64,000 bases of DNA from JAWHTC01 sp032586155 (GTDB lineage Bacteria > Pseudomonadota > Alphaproteobacteria > Rhodobacterales > Rhodobacteraceae). Shown here in pieces: positions 15,808 to 27,067 of the stretch (within the stretch, counting starts at the first letter, position 1; each line of letters starts with the position of its first letter). Location: the NCBI RefSeq assembly GCF_032586155.1, contig NZ_JAWHTC010000005.1:1-64000 (forward strand), written 5' to 3'. The notes beneath the pieces are model-generated. The model was not told the DNA's origin, did no database searches, and was given only the letters and a program-made list of their open reading frames with translations. The translations under genes and the position numbers were made by a program.

Positions 15808-16905
15808 TCAGGATGAAACCGCCGGGCCGCTGATGTTCCGGGGGGCGATGGAAACAGTTTTTACCACCGCATAGCAGGGTACACCGGGCGCCAGTTCCAG
15901 GGCTGCGGCGGAGCGGCGGGTGATCCGGGCCAGAACCCGACCGGCGGGTGTATCAAGCGAGACGATGGCGCCGGGGCCTGATCCGGGACGCACGGCGTTG
16001 ATGGTCCCCATCAGCGTGTTGAGTGCCGAGAGGCCTTCGGGCTTACGCCGGGCAAGAATCACATCATGAGCGGCGATTCGGATGCGCACGGTGTCGCCCG
16101 GAGCCTGGGGAATGCGGGGCAGGAAAAGGGGCGTGCCCCCGGCGTCAAGCTCGGTCAAACCGTCGTCGTGGTGGACCGCTACGCTTGCGGTCAGGAAGGC
16201 GCCGATGCTGCGCACACCAGCCGGTGAGATTTCCGGATCGCCCAGAACCTCGGCGGCGCTGCCTTGGTGGGTTGTGTGGCCGTCGTCCAGAACGACGATT
16301 GTGGTGGCGAGGCGGGCGACTTCGGTGGCCGAATGGCTGACATATAGGATCGGGATTTCGACTTCGTCGCGTAGGCGTTCGAAGTAGGGAAGGATTTCGG
16401 CCTTGCGGGGTTCGTCCAGCGCCGCCAGCGGTTCGTCGGCAAGGATCATGCGCGGTGCGGCGAGAAGGGCGCGGCCAATCGCGACGCGTTGCTTTTCTCC
16501 ACCAGAGAGTTGCGCCGGACGCCGGGAAAGAAGCGAACCGACGCCCAGCATCTCGATCACCTTGTCGAGGGATTCGCGGGGCGCGGACTTGGGGGCGAAC
16601 CAGCGGCCATAACTCAGGTTCTGGCGCACGGTGAGGTGGGGAAACAAGCGGCCTTCTTGAAAGATATAGCCGAGGCGACGTCTATGTGGTGGCAGGTTGA
16701 TGCCCTGGCTGCTGTCGAACAGCACATGCTCGCCCACGGCGATGCGGCCCGATTGCGGGGTCAGAAGCCCCGAGACCGCGTTGATTAGAGTGGTCTTGCC
16801 CGAACCGGACCGCCCAAAAAGAACGGTCAGGCCAGGGGGGGCGGTAAAGCCTGCATTGAGGGTGAAATTCTCCATGCTATGGGCGATGGAAACCGAAAGC
16901 GTCAT
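15808..16905 (-). CDS. modC: Molybdate ABC transporter ATP-binding protein ModC
   Basis: 365 residues. Walker A is GRSGSGKTT (about residues 31-39), the Q loop lies in YIFQEGRLFPHLTV, the signature is LSGGEKQRVAIGRALL, Walker B is ILADEPLAALD and the switch His is in YVSHS. The C-terminal ~75 residues form a TOBE/MOP molybdate-binding domain (NTLMGTINAVRPG). It energises molybdate import at the inner membrane with ModB and ModA, supplying molybdenum cofactor enzymes. It overlaps modB by four bases. Confidence 0.95.
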   Translation of the reverse strand: MTLSVSIAHSMENFTLNAGFTAPPGLTVLFGRSGSGKTTLINAVSGLLTPQSGRIAVGEHVLFDSSQGINLPPHRRRLGYIFQEGRLFPHLTVRQNLSYGRWFAPKSAPRESLDKVIEMLGVGSLLSRRPAQLSGGEKQRVAIGRALLAAPRMILADEPLAALDEPRKAEILPYFERLRDEVEIPILYVSHSATEVARLATTIVVLDDGHTTHQGSAAEVLGDPEISPAGVRSIGAFLTASVAVHHDDGLTELDAGGTPLFLPRIPQAPGDTVRIRIAAHDVILARRKPEGLSALNTLMGTINAVRPGSGPGAIVSLDTPAGRVLARITRRSAAALELAPGVPCYAVVKTVSIAPRNISGPAVSS

Positions 16906-17594
16906 GTGCCCGCCACCCGTTTCGCGATGCGTTGTGCGATCATTTCGGACAGCAAAAGCGCCGACATGGCGATGATGACCGAGACGATGACCAGGCGCAT
17001 GGCCGAATCTTCGCCGCCGGGGACCTGCAGGAAAGCATAGACCGCCGACGGCAGGGTCTGAGTCTGGCCCGGGATGTTGGAAACGAAGGTGATGGTAGCG
17101 CCGAATTCCCCCATGGCCTTGGCAAAGGCGAGGATCGCACCGGCAAGGATGCCGGGCAGGATCATCGGCAGGGTGATGGTGAGAAAGACCCAGAGGCGTG
17201 ACGCACCCAGTGTGGCGGCGGCCTGCTCAAGCTTGGGATCAACAGCCTCAATCGACAGGCGCATGGCGCGCACCATCAGCGGGAAGGCCATGACGGCGGC
17301 GGCAAGGGCGGCACCGGTCCAGCGGAAGGCGAAGGTGATGCCGATGGTTTGCAACGCACCGCCGATGGGGCCTTGAGTGCCGAAAGTCAGCAGGAGAAGG
17401 TAGCCCGTGACCACTGGGGGCAGGATCAGGGGCAGGTGGACGATACCGTTGAGGATCTGTTTGCCGGGGAATTCCCACCGGGCCAGAGCATGGGCGGTGA
17501 GAAGGCCAAAGGGTAGAGAAAGCGCAACGGCCCAGAAGGCGACCTTGAGCGAGAGGGCGACCGCCTGCCACTCTTCGGGGCCAAGCCAACTCAT
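16902..17594 (-). CDS. modB: Molybdate ABC transporter permease ModB
   Basis: 230 residues with five or six membrane segments. The EAA loop is seen as EQAAATLGASRLWVFLTITLP (about residues 142-162), followed by GAILAFAKAMGEFGATITF, both diagnostic for ModB-type permeases. It overlaps modA and modC by four bases each, so the three subunits are translationally coupled. It forms the inner-membrane channel of the molybdate importer. Confidence 0.95.
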   Translation of the reverse strand: MSWLGPEEWQAVALSLKVAFWAVALSLPFGLLTAHALARWEFPGKQILNGIVHLPLILPPVVTGYLLLLTFGTQGPIGGALQTIGITFAFRWTGAALAAAVMAFPLMVRAMRLSIEAVDPKLEQAAATLGASRLWVFLTITLPMILPGILAGAILAFAKAMGEFGATITFVSNIPGQTQTLPSAVYAFLQVPGGEDSAMRLVIVSVIIAMSALLLSEMIAQRIAKRVAGT

Positions 17595-18376
17595 TGCGGC
17601 ACCTCGAAGCCATGGGCGGTAAAGATGGAAAGGGACGCGGGGCTGGTGAGATGGGTCAGGAGTGCTGTTGCGGCCTCGCTGTCACGGCCTGCCATGATGG
17701 CGACGGGATAGAGGATCGGCGGGTGGCTTTCGGCAGGAAAAGTGGCGGCGATGCTGACCTGTGGCTGGGCGGCGGCATCGGTGGCGTAGGTGATGCCGAA
17801 GGGGGCCTCGCCCAGAGCCACCAGATGCAGCGCGGCGCGGACGTTGTCGGTTTGCGCGACATGCGGAGCGATGGCCTGCCAGAGGCCGAAATGCTCCAGC
17901 GCGGCCTTGCCGTAGATGCCCGCGGGGACCGCCTCAACGAGCGCCATGGCGAGACGACCGCCATTCAGAAGTGCGGGCAGGTCGAGACCGGTGGAGAGGG
18001 TGAGTGGTTCGGTGTTCGCACCGTGCGCTATCAGCACCAGGCGGTTGGCCACCAGGTTGCGGCGGGTGCCCTGGGCAACTTGGCCATTGGTTTCGAGGTG
18101 GTCCATCCAGTCGGGATTGGCGGAGATGAAGATGTCGGCGGGCGCGCCCATCTCGATTTGCCGTGCCAGAGCCGAGGACCCGGCCAGTGACAGGGTGACG
18201 CGATGACCGGTCTGGGTGGTAAACTCGGCCGCGACCTCGTCTAATGCCGTTTTCAGGCTGGCGGCGGCGAAGACGGTGATGTTGTCGGCTTGCGCCATGC
18301 TGGCCACGCCCATCACCGCCAGCGCCGCGCAGCGACGGAGGGAGTGAAGGAGGGTCATGGATCGGTTGGGCATCAT
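17591..18376 (-). CDS. modA: Molybdate-binding periplasmic protein ModA
   Basis: 261 residues from the ATG at 18376. A signal peptide with core LRRCAALAVMGVASMAQA precedes the mature start DNITVFAAASLKTALDEVA, typical of ModA. SLAGSSALARQIEMGAPADIF holds the oxyanion-contact serines and VEAVPAGIYGKAAL is the second family block. ATGs at 18373 and 18358 are alternative starts; the longer frame beyond 18376 encodes no signal-like residues and is not expected to be translated. It captures molybdate (or tungstate) in the periplasm for ModBC. Confidence 0.92.
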   Translation of the reverse strand: MMPNRSMTLLHSLRRCAALAVMGVASMAQADNITVFAAASLKTALDEVAAEFTTQTGHRVTLSLAGSSALARQIEMGAPADIFISANPDWMDHLETNGQVAQGTRRNLVANRLVLIAHGANTEPLTLSTGLDLPALLNGGRLAMALVEAVPAGIYGKAALEHFGLWQAIAPHVAQTDNVRAALHLVALGEAPFGITYATDAAAQPQVSIAATFPAESHPPILYPVAIMAGRDSEAATALLTHLTSPASLSIFTAHGFEVPQ

Positions 18377-18538
18377 CGGCTCGGGTGCTGGTGTATGGCG
18401 ATAATCGAACGCCGGTCGGAGACACGCAAGCGGTCTTTTTGTGGGCCCCAAATGACGTTCCGCCACCGACGCAGATTTGCATGGCGACATGGTGCAGAGC
18501 GGTTAGAGTGGAGAACAGAGCGAAAAGGGAGGCCGATC

Positions 18539-20158
18539 ATGTGGCGTGCTGCGAAAGTGACCCCGGAGAGCCCTGGCTATGCCGAAAACCGCGAGGCGAT
18601 GCTGCGGGCGGTGGCAGAACTCAGGGCGCTGGAGGCGCGCACAGAGGCCAAGTCGGAAGAGCGACGGGCACGGTTTCACGAGCGCGGTCAGATCACACCA
18701 AGAGAACGGTTGTCGCGGTTGTTAGATCCGGGGATGCCGTTTCTGCGGCTACATTCGATGACGGGGTTTCTGGCCGATACGAATGATCCTGAGAAGACAG
18801 TGCCGGGGTCGACCTTCATCGGTGGGATCGGTTTTGTCGAAGGCGTTCGGGCGATGATCGTGGTGGATGACAGTGGGATCAATGCGGGTGCCTTGGGGCC
18901 ACAGGCGCTGAAGGCGATGATCTCGATGCAGGAGATCGCGTTGCGCCAGAAGCTGCCATTCATTCACCTGGTGGAAAGCGCCGGGGCGAACCTGATGAAC
19001 TACAAGGTCGATGATTGGGCACTTGGCGGGGCAGTGTTTCGCAATCTGGCGCGCCTGTCTGCTACTGGATTGCCGGTGATTGCGGTGCTGCATGGGCCGT
19101 CAACCGCCGGAGGGGCCTATATGCCCGGCCTGTCGGATTACGTGATTGGCGTGAAAAATACCGGCATGGCGGCGTTGGCCGGGGCGGCGCTGGTTTACGC
19201 GGCGACGGGGGAGAAGGCGAAAGATGCCGATCTGGGCGGGGCAGAGATGCATGCGTCGGTCTCGGGGTTGGTCGAATACCTGGGCGAGGACGATGTGCAC
19301 GCGATTGCCATGGCGCGGCAGGTGGTGCGGCGGCTGGATTGGAACAAGGATATGGCACAGGCCAAACCGCGCAGTTTTGCAGAGCCGGAACGGGATCCGG
19401 ACGAGTTGGCGGGGGTGGTGCCGGAGGATCTGAAGCAACCCTATGACGCGCGCGAGTTGGTGGTGCGGCTGGTGGACGGGTCCGAGTTCGACGAGTTCAA
19501 ACCGGATTTCGGTCCGGCGACCTTGTGCCTGCAAGCGGCGGTTCATGGGATCACCGTTGGCATTCTGGCAAATAACGGGCCGATTGATCCGGCCGGGGCC
19601 AACAAGGCGACGCATTTCATCCAGGCCTGCGAACAAGCGGGCACGCCTTTGATCTTCTTGCAGAACACCACCGGTTACATGGTCGGCACCGAGTATGAAC
19701 AGGCGGGGATGATCAAGCATGGGTCCAAGATGATCCAGGCGGTCGCGAATGCGACGGTGCCCAAGATCACGCTTTATTGCGGGGCCAGCTTCGGGGCCGG
19801 GAATTACGGCATGTGCGGCGTGGCATACGAGCCGGATTTCCTGTTCAGTTGGCCCAATTCGCGGTCCGGTGTGATGGGGGGCGAACAGGCGGCGCGGACC
19901 ATGAGCACGGTGGCGCGGGCCGGGGCGGCACGTAAGGGCATTGAGGTGGACGAGGACCGGTTGGCCAAGCAGGAAGCCGTGATCCAGGGGATTTTCGATG
20001 CGCAGGCCTCGCCGTTTTATACCTCGGGACGGTGTCTGGATCATGGGGTGATTGATCCGCGCGACAGTCGCAAGGTGATTGCATTTTGTTTGCAGACGGT
20101 CGGTGAGGCACGTCGGCGGGATGTGCGGGCAAATTCGTTTGGCGTGGCACGGATGTGA
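18539..20158 (+). CDS. Acyl-CoA carboxylase, carboxyltransferase (beta) subunit
   Basis: 539 residues of the biotin-dependent carboxyltransferase family (propionyl-, methylcrotonyl- and geranyl-CoA carboxylases). Visible blocks are the N-terminal RARFHERGQITPRERLSRLLD, the acyl-CoA site GPSTAGGAYMPGLSDYVIG, and the C-terminal half with GILANNGPIDPAGANKATHF and GASFGAGNYGMCG, where the carboxybiotin site sits. The ATG at 18539 has a good AGGGAGG site; a longer upstream frame is rejected. With the next gene it makes a two-subunit enzyme. The ordering with methylcrotonyl- or geranyl-type enzymes is plausible but the acyl-CoA cannot be named. Confidence 0.88.
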   Translation: MWRAAKVTPESPGYAENREAMLRAVAELRALEARTEAKSEERRARFHERGQITPRERLSRLLDPGMPFLRLHSMTGFLADTNDPEKTVPGSTFIGGIGFVEGVRAMIVVDDSGINAGALGPQALKAMISMQEIALRQKLPFIHLVESAGANLMNYKVDDWALGGAVFRNLARLSATGLPVIAVLHGPSTAGGAYMPGLSDYVIGVKNTGMAALAGAALVYAATGEKAKDADLGGAEMHASVSGLVEYLGEDDVHAIAMARQVVRRLDWNKDMAQAKPRSFAEPERDPDELAGVVPEDLKQPYDARELVVRLVDGSEFDEFKPDFGPATLCLQAAVHGITVGILANNGPIDPAGANKATHFIQACEQAGTPLIFLQNTTGYMVGTEYEQAGMIKHGSKMIQAVANATVPKITLYCGASFGAGNYGMCGVAYEPDFLFSWPNSRSGVMGGEQAARTMSTVARAGAARKGIEVDEDRLAKQEAVIQGIFDAQASPFYTSGRCLDHGVIDPRDSRKVIAFCLQTVGEARRRDVRANSFGVARM

Positions 20159-20205
20159 GGGGGCGGAGTTGAGCATTTTTCACATAATGAAGAGGCAGGT
20201 TGGGT

Positions 20206-22172
<1,967 letters not shown>

Positions 22173-22176
<4 letters not shown>

Positions 22177-22964
22177 GTTTCGAACAGGTTCAGGATTTCC
22201 TTGAAGAGAGCGAGGCGCTTTATGCGGTGCTGTGCGATCTGAATGACGAGGCGTTGACGCAGGAGACACAGTTCAAGGGCTGGACCATCGAGGACGTGAT
22301 CCGGCATTTGCATTTCTGGAACCGGGCGGTTGATTTCGCGGCTCAGGGGGAGGAGGCCTTTTCCGGTCTGCGCAACCGGGTGATGGGTGCGATCAACAAG
22401 GGGCAGTCGCTGCGCGTGGTCGAACGCAAGGTGATTCCGGAAAGCGGGCGGGTGCTGCGCGCGACATGGATCGGGTTTGCCCGAGCGGTGGCGAAACGCT
22501 GGGAGGGCCAGAACCCCAAGGCAAGGCTGCCTTGGGTCGGGCCTGAAATGTCGGCGCGCTCGGCAATGACGGCGCGGCAGATGGAGACCTGGGCGCATGG
22601 ATTCGAGGTGTTCGACCTGCTGGGTAAGACACGGCAGGAACATGACCGCATCCGCAACATCGTGGTGTTGGGGGTGAACACGTTTGGCTGGTCGCACAAG
22701 GTGCAGGGTCTGAGCGTGCCCGAGGATATGCCGGCGATCAGGCTCGAGGCTCCGTCGGGGGAGATTTGGGAGTATGGCGGGAGTGCCGGGAAGATCGAGG
22801 GCAAAGCGGCGGACTTTGCCGCCGTGGTAACGCAGACGCGAGCGTTGGCGGATACCGGGCTGAAGGTTGAGGGCGACGTGGCGCGGCTCTGGATGGAGAA
22901 CGCGCAGTGTTTTGCCGGGCCGAAGGAGACCCCGCCCGCACCAGGGTCACGGGGGGTGGGCTGA
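22173..22964 (+). CDS. TIGR03084 family metal-binding protein (DinB/maleylpyruvate isomerase fold)
   Basis: 263 residues. The N-terminal region has the DinB-like helical bundle with FKGWTIEDVIRHLHFWNRA (His at about 45 and 47) and the later WAHGFEVFDLLG, giving the His cluster of the family. Translationally coupled to the carboxylase alpha subunit by a four-base overlap, so it belongs to the same pathway, but no reaction has been assigned to it that I can state. The family resembles thiol-dependent isomerases, so an isomerase or thiol-transfer step on a CoA-linked or free acid is possible. Confidence 0.75.
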
Positions 22965-22967
22965 GCG

Positions 22968-23831
22968 ATGGAAAAGGCGATCATTACCTGTGCGCTGAAT
23001 GGCGTTTTGACCGACCCGAAACAGCATCCGGTGCCGGTGACGCCCGAAGAATGCGGCGCCTCGGCTCGCGAGGCGATGGAGGCGGGCGCTGCGATCATCC
23101 ACATCCACTATCGCCAGCAGGGCGAGGGCAAGGGCCATCTGCCAAGCTGGGATCCGGTGGTGGCCGGTGAGATCGTCAGTGCCATTCGCGAGGCCTGTCC
23201 GGGGATCATCATCAATTCGACGACGGGGGTGCCGGGGCCGGATTATGACGGGCCGCTGAGCGTGTTGCGTGCATTGAAGCCCGAGATCGCAGCCTGCAAT
23301 GCGGGGTCGCTGAATTACCTGAAGCTGCGGGCAAATGGCGAGTGGGCCTGGCCGCCGATGCTGTTTGATAACATGCCCGGCAAGGTGCAGGATTTCCTGG
23401 ACGTGATGGCCGAGGGCGGCACGATGCCCGAATTCGAGTGTTTCGATACGGGCGTTGTGCGGTCGGTCGAGATGTACATACGCCATGGTATGGCAAGGCA
23501 AGCGCATTACAATCTTGTGATGGGGGTGGCTTCGGGGATGCCGGTGGATGTGAATTTTCTGGAGCTCCTCATGGGGTATCTGATGGAGGGTGCGCGCTGG
23601 CAGGCAACGTTGATCGGGCGTTCCGAGATCTGGGACGTGCATCAGCGCGCGGCGGAATTGGGCGGCATGTTGCGCACCGGGGTTGAAGATACGTTTTACT
23701 TACCGAACGGTGCCAAGACCCGGTCGAATGGTGAGCTGATTGCGGCGCTGGTGGAGTGTGCCAGAGCGGCGGGGCGCGAGGTGGCGAGTGTTGACGAAGC
23801 TCGGACGATGCTGGGGTTGAAATCTGCGTGA
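22968..23831 (+). CDS. BKACE family beta-keto acid cleavage enzyme (DUF849)
   Basis: 287 residues. The TIM-barrel BKACE family takes a beta-keto acid and acetyl-CoA and yields acetoacetate and a new acyl-CoA. Seen are the N-terminal ITCALNGVLT, the zinc-ligand HIHYR (about residues 45-49, family HIHVRD), IINSTTG and ECFDTGVV with the conserved Glu. It starts three bases after the TIGR03084 gene and so forms one operon with the carboxylase. Together they suggest that a carboxylated and then oxidised acyl chain is cleaved here; the substrate is unknown. Confidence 0.85.
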   Translation: MEKAIITCALNGVLTDPKQHPVPVTPEECGASAREAMEAGAAIIHIHYRQQGEGKGHLPSWDPVVAGEIVSAIREACPGIIINSTTGVPGPDYDGPLSVLRALKPEIAACNAGSLNYLKLRANGEWAWPPMLFDNMPGKVQDFLDVMAEGGTMPEFECFDTGVVRSVEMYIRHGMARQAHYNLVMGVASGMPVDVNFLELLMGYLMEGARWQATLIGRSEIWDVHQRAAELGGMLRTGVEDTFYLPNGAKTRSNGELIAALVECARAAGREVASVDEARTMLGLKSA

Positions 23832-23838
23832 GGCGAGT

Positions 23839-23861
23839 GGCGGGGTGAACCCCGCCCTACG
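23839..23861. repeat. REP-like hairpin with CTACG tail, copy 1
   Basis: Stem GGCGGGG with CCCCGCC, loop TGAA, followed by CTACG. It lies eight bases after the BKACE stop and before nnrU on the same strand. Other copies with different but self-complementary stems occur at 53891, 59701, 60221 and 63377. Confidence 0.7.
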
Positions 23862-23870
23862 GAGGCTGAC

Positions 23871-24554
23871 ATGGGGTGGTTGGAGTTTGCAGTTGCGCTG
23901 ATCCTGTTCATGGGGTCGCATCGAATCCCGGCAATGGCAGGATTGAAGGATCGGTTGGAAGGCGCGTTGGGGCGGAGGGGTTACGTCATCGTGTTCAGCG
24001 TGATTTCGACCGCTCTGTTGTTCTGGGTGATCTTTGCCGCCGGGCGGGCTCCCTATGTTGGATTGTGGGATCAAGCAGGCTGGCATCGGTGGTTTGTGAA
24101 TGTCGTGATGCCGCTGGTGGTGGCCCTGGCCGCATTCGGGACGAGCGCGGTGAACCCGTTTGCCTTTGAGGGGCGGGCAGAGGGGTTTGATCCCCAACAG
24201 CCCGGGATTGCCGGGGTGACCCGACAACCGCTTTTGTGGGCGCTGGCGCTGTGGTCTGGGGCGCATCTGCTGGCCAACGGGGATTTGGCGCATGTGATCC
24301 TTTTCGGGTTGTTCCTGGGGTTTTCGGTGCTTGGCATGACGATAGTGGAGCGACGGCGGAAGGCCGCGATGGGACGCGCCGAATGGGACGCGGCAACGGT
24401 GCGAACGGGGCTTTTCCCCTTTGCCGCGCTGATTGCGGGGCGATGGCGTCCGCTGGGCGGACCGAACCTTGTTCGACTGGTGTTATGTGTCCTTGCTTGG
24501 GCCATGATATGGTACCTGCACCAGCCGGTGATCGGGGTTTCTCCGACTCCCTGA
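23871..24554 (+). CDS. NnrU family membrane protein
   Basis: 227 residues with about six hydrophobic segments. FMGSHRIPAM near the N terminus, LGRRGYVIVFSVIS and TRQPLLWALALWSGAHLLANGD are the conserved NnrU blocks with His residues in the membrane. NnrU is genetically linked to nitric oxide and nitrite reduction in denitrifiers, with no proven biochemical role. Here it stands alone after the BKACE gene, with no nir or nor genes in the window. Confidence 0.85.
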   Translation: MGWLEFAVALILFMGSHRIPAMAGLKDRLEGALGRRGYVIVFSVISTALLFWVIFAAGRAPYVGLWDQAGWHRWFVNVVMPLVVALAAFGTSAVNPFAFEGRAEGFDPQQPGIAGVTRQPLLWALALWSGAHLLANGDLAHVILFGLFLGFSVLGMTIVERRRKAAMGRAEWDAATVRTGLFPFAALIAGRWRPLGGPNLVRLVLCVLAWAMIWYLHQPVIGVSPTP

Positions 24555-24626
24555 TCGGATGCTGACAGAATGCTGTCAGCAGGGGTGTGCGAAACAGGGT
24601 CAGGTTATGAAAGAAGGAGAAACGAC

Positions 24627-24998
24627 ATGACCCGACCTGTTCTTGTGTGGTGTGAAATTCCGGTGACGGATATGGAGAAAGCCTGCAAATTCTACGGCGA
24701 CGTCTTTGGCTACAAGATGGAGATCGACACCTCGGGGCCGAACCCGATGGCGATCCTGAATGGTGAGATGAATGGCCCGGCGGGGAACCTCTACCCGGGC
24801 AAACCTGCGGTTGCCGGGACCGGGCCAACGGTGCATTTGGCGTTGGCGTCCGGCGATACCGTGGAAGAGGCCGCCAAGCGGGTCGAGGCCGGTGGCGGTG
24901 CGGTGCCGGGGCCGCTGGTTGAAATGCCGTTCGGGCGCTGGAGCTATGCGGCCGATCCAGATGGCAATTCGATCGGCCTGTTCCAGGCGGCGGGCTAA
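24627..24998 (+). CDS. VOC family protein (glyoxalase/bleomycin-resistance fold)
   Basis: 123 residues, one VOC unit: TRPVLVWCEIPVTDMEKACKFYGDVFGY at the start and GRWSYAADPDGNSIGLFQ at the end, the standard paired beta-alpha-beta motifs with metal-ligand positions. A strong AGAAGGAGA ribosome site precedes the ATG at 24627. The WYL regulator starts three bases after its stop, so the two form an operon. The family covers lyases, dioxygenases and resistance proteins; no specific activity can be given. Confidence 0.85.
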   Translation: MTRPVLVWCEIPVTDMEKACKFYGDVFGYKMEIDTSGPNPMAILNGEMNGPAGNLYPGKPAVAGTGPTVHLALASGDTVEEAAKRVEAGGGAVPGPLVEMPFGRWSYAADPDGNSIGLFQAAG

Positions 24999-25001
24999 TC
25001 C

Positions 25002-25709
25002 ATGAGACGTGCCGACCGTCTGTTCCAGATCGTTCAGTATCTGCGGGGCGGTCGGCTGATTACGGCGCAGACCTTGGCCGAGCGGCTGGAGGTCGGCCAG
25101 AGGACGATCTATCGCGACATTGCCGATCTGATCGGTTCGGGCGTGCCGGTGGAGGGTGAGGCGGGCGTCGGATACGTGATGCGGGCTGGATATGATCTTC
25201 CGCCTCTGATGTTTACAAATGATGAAGTGGCCGCGCTGGTGGCCGGGGCGCGGCTGATCCAGGCCTGGGGTGGGGCGGCGATGGCAGAGGCGGCGCAGGA
25301 AGCCTTGGTCAAGATCGAGGCGGTGCTGCCCGACGAGGCCCGCAACCGAGCCGGAGAGGTGCGGGTGCACGCGTTGCAAGCTCCTGAAATGACGGAAGAA
25401 TTGCGGGCCACGCTGGACCGCGTGGATGCGATGATCACGGCCCGCGAGAAAGCGCGGATGGCCTATTGTGATGAGGCCAGGGCTGCGACCGTGCGGACGA
25501 TTCGACCCTTGGGGCTGTTTTTCTGGGGCAAGGTCTGGACCCTGGTGGCGTGGTGCGAATTGCGAAATGATTTCAGGATGTTCCGGATTGACCGGATTGA
25601 GGCGCTTGAGGCGGCGGGCGGGTTCCGGGGCGAGCGGGACAAGTCGCTGACGGCGTTCTATGGCAAGATGCGAGGCGAGGGGACAAAGCGCGGAGAGTGT
25701 TTGAGTTGA
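25002..25709 (+). CDS. WYL-domain HTH transcriptional regulator (YafY/DeoR type)
   Basis: 235 residues. The N-terminal helix-turn-helix (RRADRLFQIVQYLRGGRLITAQTLAERLEVGQRTIYRDI) is of the YafY type, and the rest forms a WYL ligand-sensing domain with VRTIRPLGLFFWGKVWTLVAWCELRNDFRMFRIDRI. Such regulators often control a gene in the same operon, here the VOC protein. The start ATG at 25002 is directly behind the VOC stop. Confidence 0.88.
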   Translation: MRRADRLFQIVQYLRGGRLITAQTLAERLEVGQRTIYRDIADLIGSGVPVEGEAGVGYVMRAGYDLPPLMFTNDEVAALVAGARLIQAWGGAAMAEAAQEALVKIEAVLPDEARNRAGEVRVHALQAPEMTEELRATLDRVDAMITAREKARMAYCDEARAATVRTIRPLGLFFWGKVWTLVAWCELRNDFRMFRIDRIEALEAAGGFRGERDKSLTAFYGKMRGEGTKRGECLS

Positions 25710-26010
25710 GCCTTCGTAGCTGGACCGTTCCGGCAGGTTAACGGCGAAGATTCGGTGAAAATTAGGGGGCTGGTATCTGTCTGCTATCTGTCGGCTCTCC
25801 GTCCCGCGACCGGTGGGCCAAGGATTTGACAAGAGATTGGTTAAGGCAGCGCGCGACGCTATTCGCTACCATCGGGGCGAGCCATTGTCGCTCGGCAGCG
25901 AAGTTTGTGCGGAAATGCTTGAAGGCGGCTGGGGAATAGGGCCGGAACTGCGATGCCGTGCCCGCGGCGGGCCGGGTTTTGAGTATTTGCAGAAAGATGA
26001 AAAGGCTGGT
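25710..26010. other. Intergenic spacer between convergent WYL and rarD genes
   Basis: About 300 bases without a gene. A short near-repeat of CTGTC/TATCTGTC words is at 25774-25798. The only structured feature recognised is the GAGTATTTGC element listed at 25970. Confidence 0.5.
25970..26004 (-). repeat. GC-rich/TATTT 3'-element, copy 1
   Basis: On the plus strand it reads GGCCGGG, GAGTATTT, AGAAAGATGAAAAG. It sits seven bases 3' of the minus-strand rarD stop. Compared with the copies at 26975, 29561, 36951, 46135 and 55815 it keeps the TATTT core and purine tail but has lost most of the GC-rich hairpin. Confidence 0.6.
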
Positions 26011-26913
26011 TCAGGCTTTGGCTTTGGCTTTGGCTTTGCGGCGCAGCTGGCGCAGCATGGCGATGGAGTAGAGCACCAAGGCGGCCCAGATCATTGGAAA
26101 CGCGATCATGCGGGCGCGGCCGAAGGGCTCGTCGAAGATAAAGACACCGATTAGCATGATCATGGTAGGGGCGATGTATTGCAGGATGCCGATGGTCGAG
26201 AGCCGCAGAAGCTTGGCGCCGTTGGCATAGAGCAAGAGCGGCACGGCAGTGACGACGCCGCAACCGAGCAGAAGGGCGACGTCGGGCGTGGTTGAGAAGT
26301 GGGATTGGCCGGTGGCGGTCAGCCAGGCGAGATAGGCCAGGGCCGGAGGTGTGAGGATGAGGACTTCGAGCAGGAAGCCCTGGTTCGGGCCGATCGGGAG
26401 GGACTTCTTGAAGAAGGCGTAAAACCCCCACGTGAGGGTCAGGGAGAGCGCGGCCCAAGGGACGGCACCGTTGTCGAGGGTCAGGATCACGACGGCAGCA
26501 GCGGCGAGCGTGATGGCGGCCCATTGCAGAGGGGCGAGGCGTTCGCGCAACAGGGCCGCGCCGAGAAAGATCGAGAAGAGCGGGTTGATGTAATAGCCAA
26601 GCGCAGCGTCGAGCGCCCGGTCCGAAACGATGGCCCAGACGTAGATGCCCCAGTTGAGTGAGACGAGAGCAGCGGTGAGCACGCCCATGGCGAGGGTCTT
26701 GGGGGTTCGAAGTGCAGTGCGGATGTCGCCGGTACGGCGCATGAGGATCAGCAGAGCTCCGGCGATGGGCAGGGACCAGAGGATGCGGTGGGTGACGACC
26801 TCGGCGGCAGGAATGTGGCTGAGCAGCTTCATGTAGAGCGGCAGGAAGCCCCAGAGGCCGTAGGCCGCGAGTGCGAAAGCAAGGCCTTGGGGTGTGTCGC
26901 GGTTCTCGGTCAC
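26011..26913 (-). CDS. rarD: EamA family transporter RarD
   Basis: 300 residues with about ten membrane segments. GLAFALAAYGLWGFLPLYMKLL, TALVSLNWGIYVWAIV and LQYIAPTMIMLIGVFIFDEPF are RarD blocks. The frame is open far upstream, but a GTG at 26913 begins just before the conserved region and gives the normal length. The protein ends in an (Ala-Lys) tail encoded by a GGCTTT-type hexamer repeated about four times (26013-26038). It probably exports or imports small metabolites across the inner membrane; the substrate is unknown. Confidence 0.88.
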   Translation of the reverse strand: MTENRDTPQGLAFALAAYGLWGFLPLYMKLLSHIPAAEVVTHRILWSLPIAGALLILMRRTGDIRTALRTPKTLAMGVLTAALVSLNWGIYVWAIVSDRALDAALGYYINPLFSIFLGAALLRERLAPLQWAAITLAAAAVVILTLDNGAVPWAALSLTLTWGFYAFFKKSLPIGPNQGFLLEVLILTPPALAYLAWLTATGQSHFSTTPDVALLLGCGVVTAVPLLLYANGAKLLRLSTIGILQYIAPTMIMLIGVFIFDEPFGRARMIAFPMIWAALVLYSIAMLRQLRRKAKAKAKA

Positions 26914-26974
26914 TTGGGTGGTCTTTCTGGCGGTGGCTGCCCTGCGAGCGTTACGCCAATGGACGAGGCGGCGC

Positions 26975-26999
26975 CATGAGTATTTTGCCAAGAAAGAGC
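26975..26999 (-). repeat. TATTT 3'-element, copy 2 (short)
   Basis: Plus-strand reading ATGAGTATTTTGCCAAGAAAG, about 70 bases 3' of the minus-strand oxidoreductase that ends at 27068. It shares the TATTT core and purine tail of the other copies but has only GCGCC in place of the GC-rich hairpin. Confidence 0.5.
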
Positions 27000-27067
27000 G
27001 CGGAGTGTGGCAGGTTTTCGGACCGAGAACCGGCGTGAAAACAGACCGGGCCTCGGTGTGGCATTGG

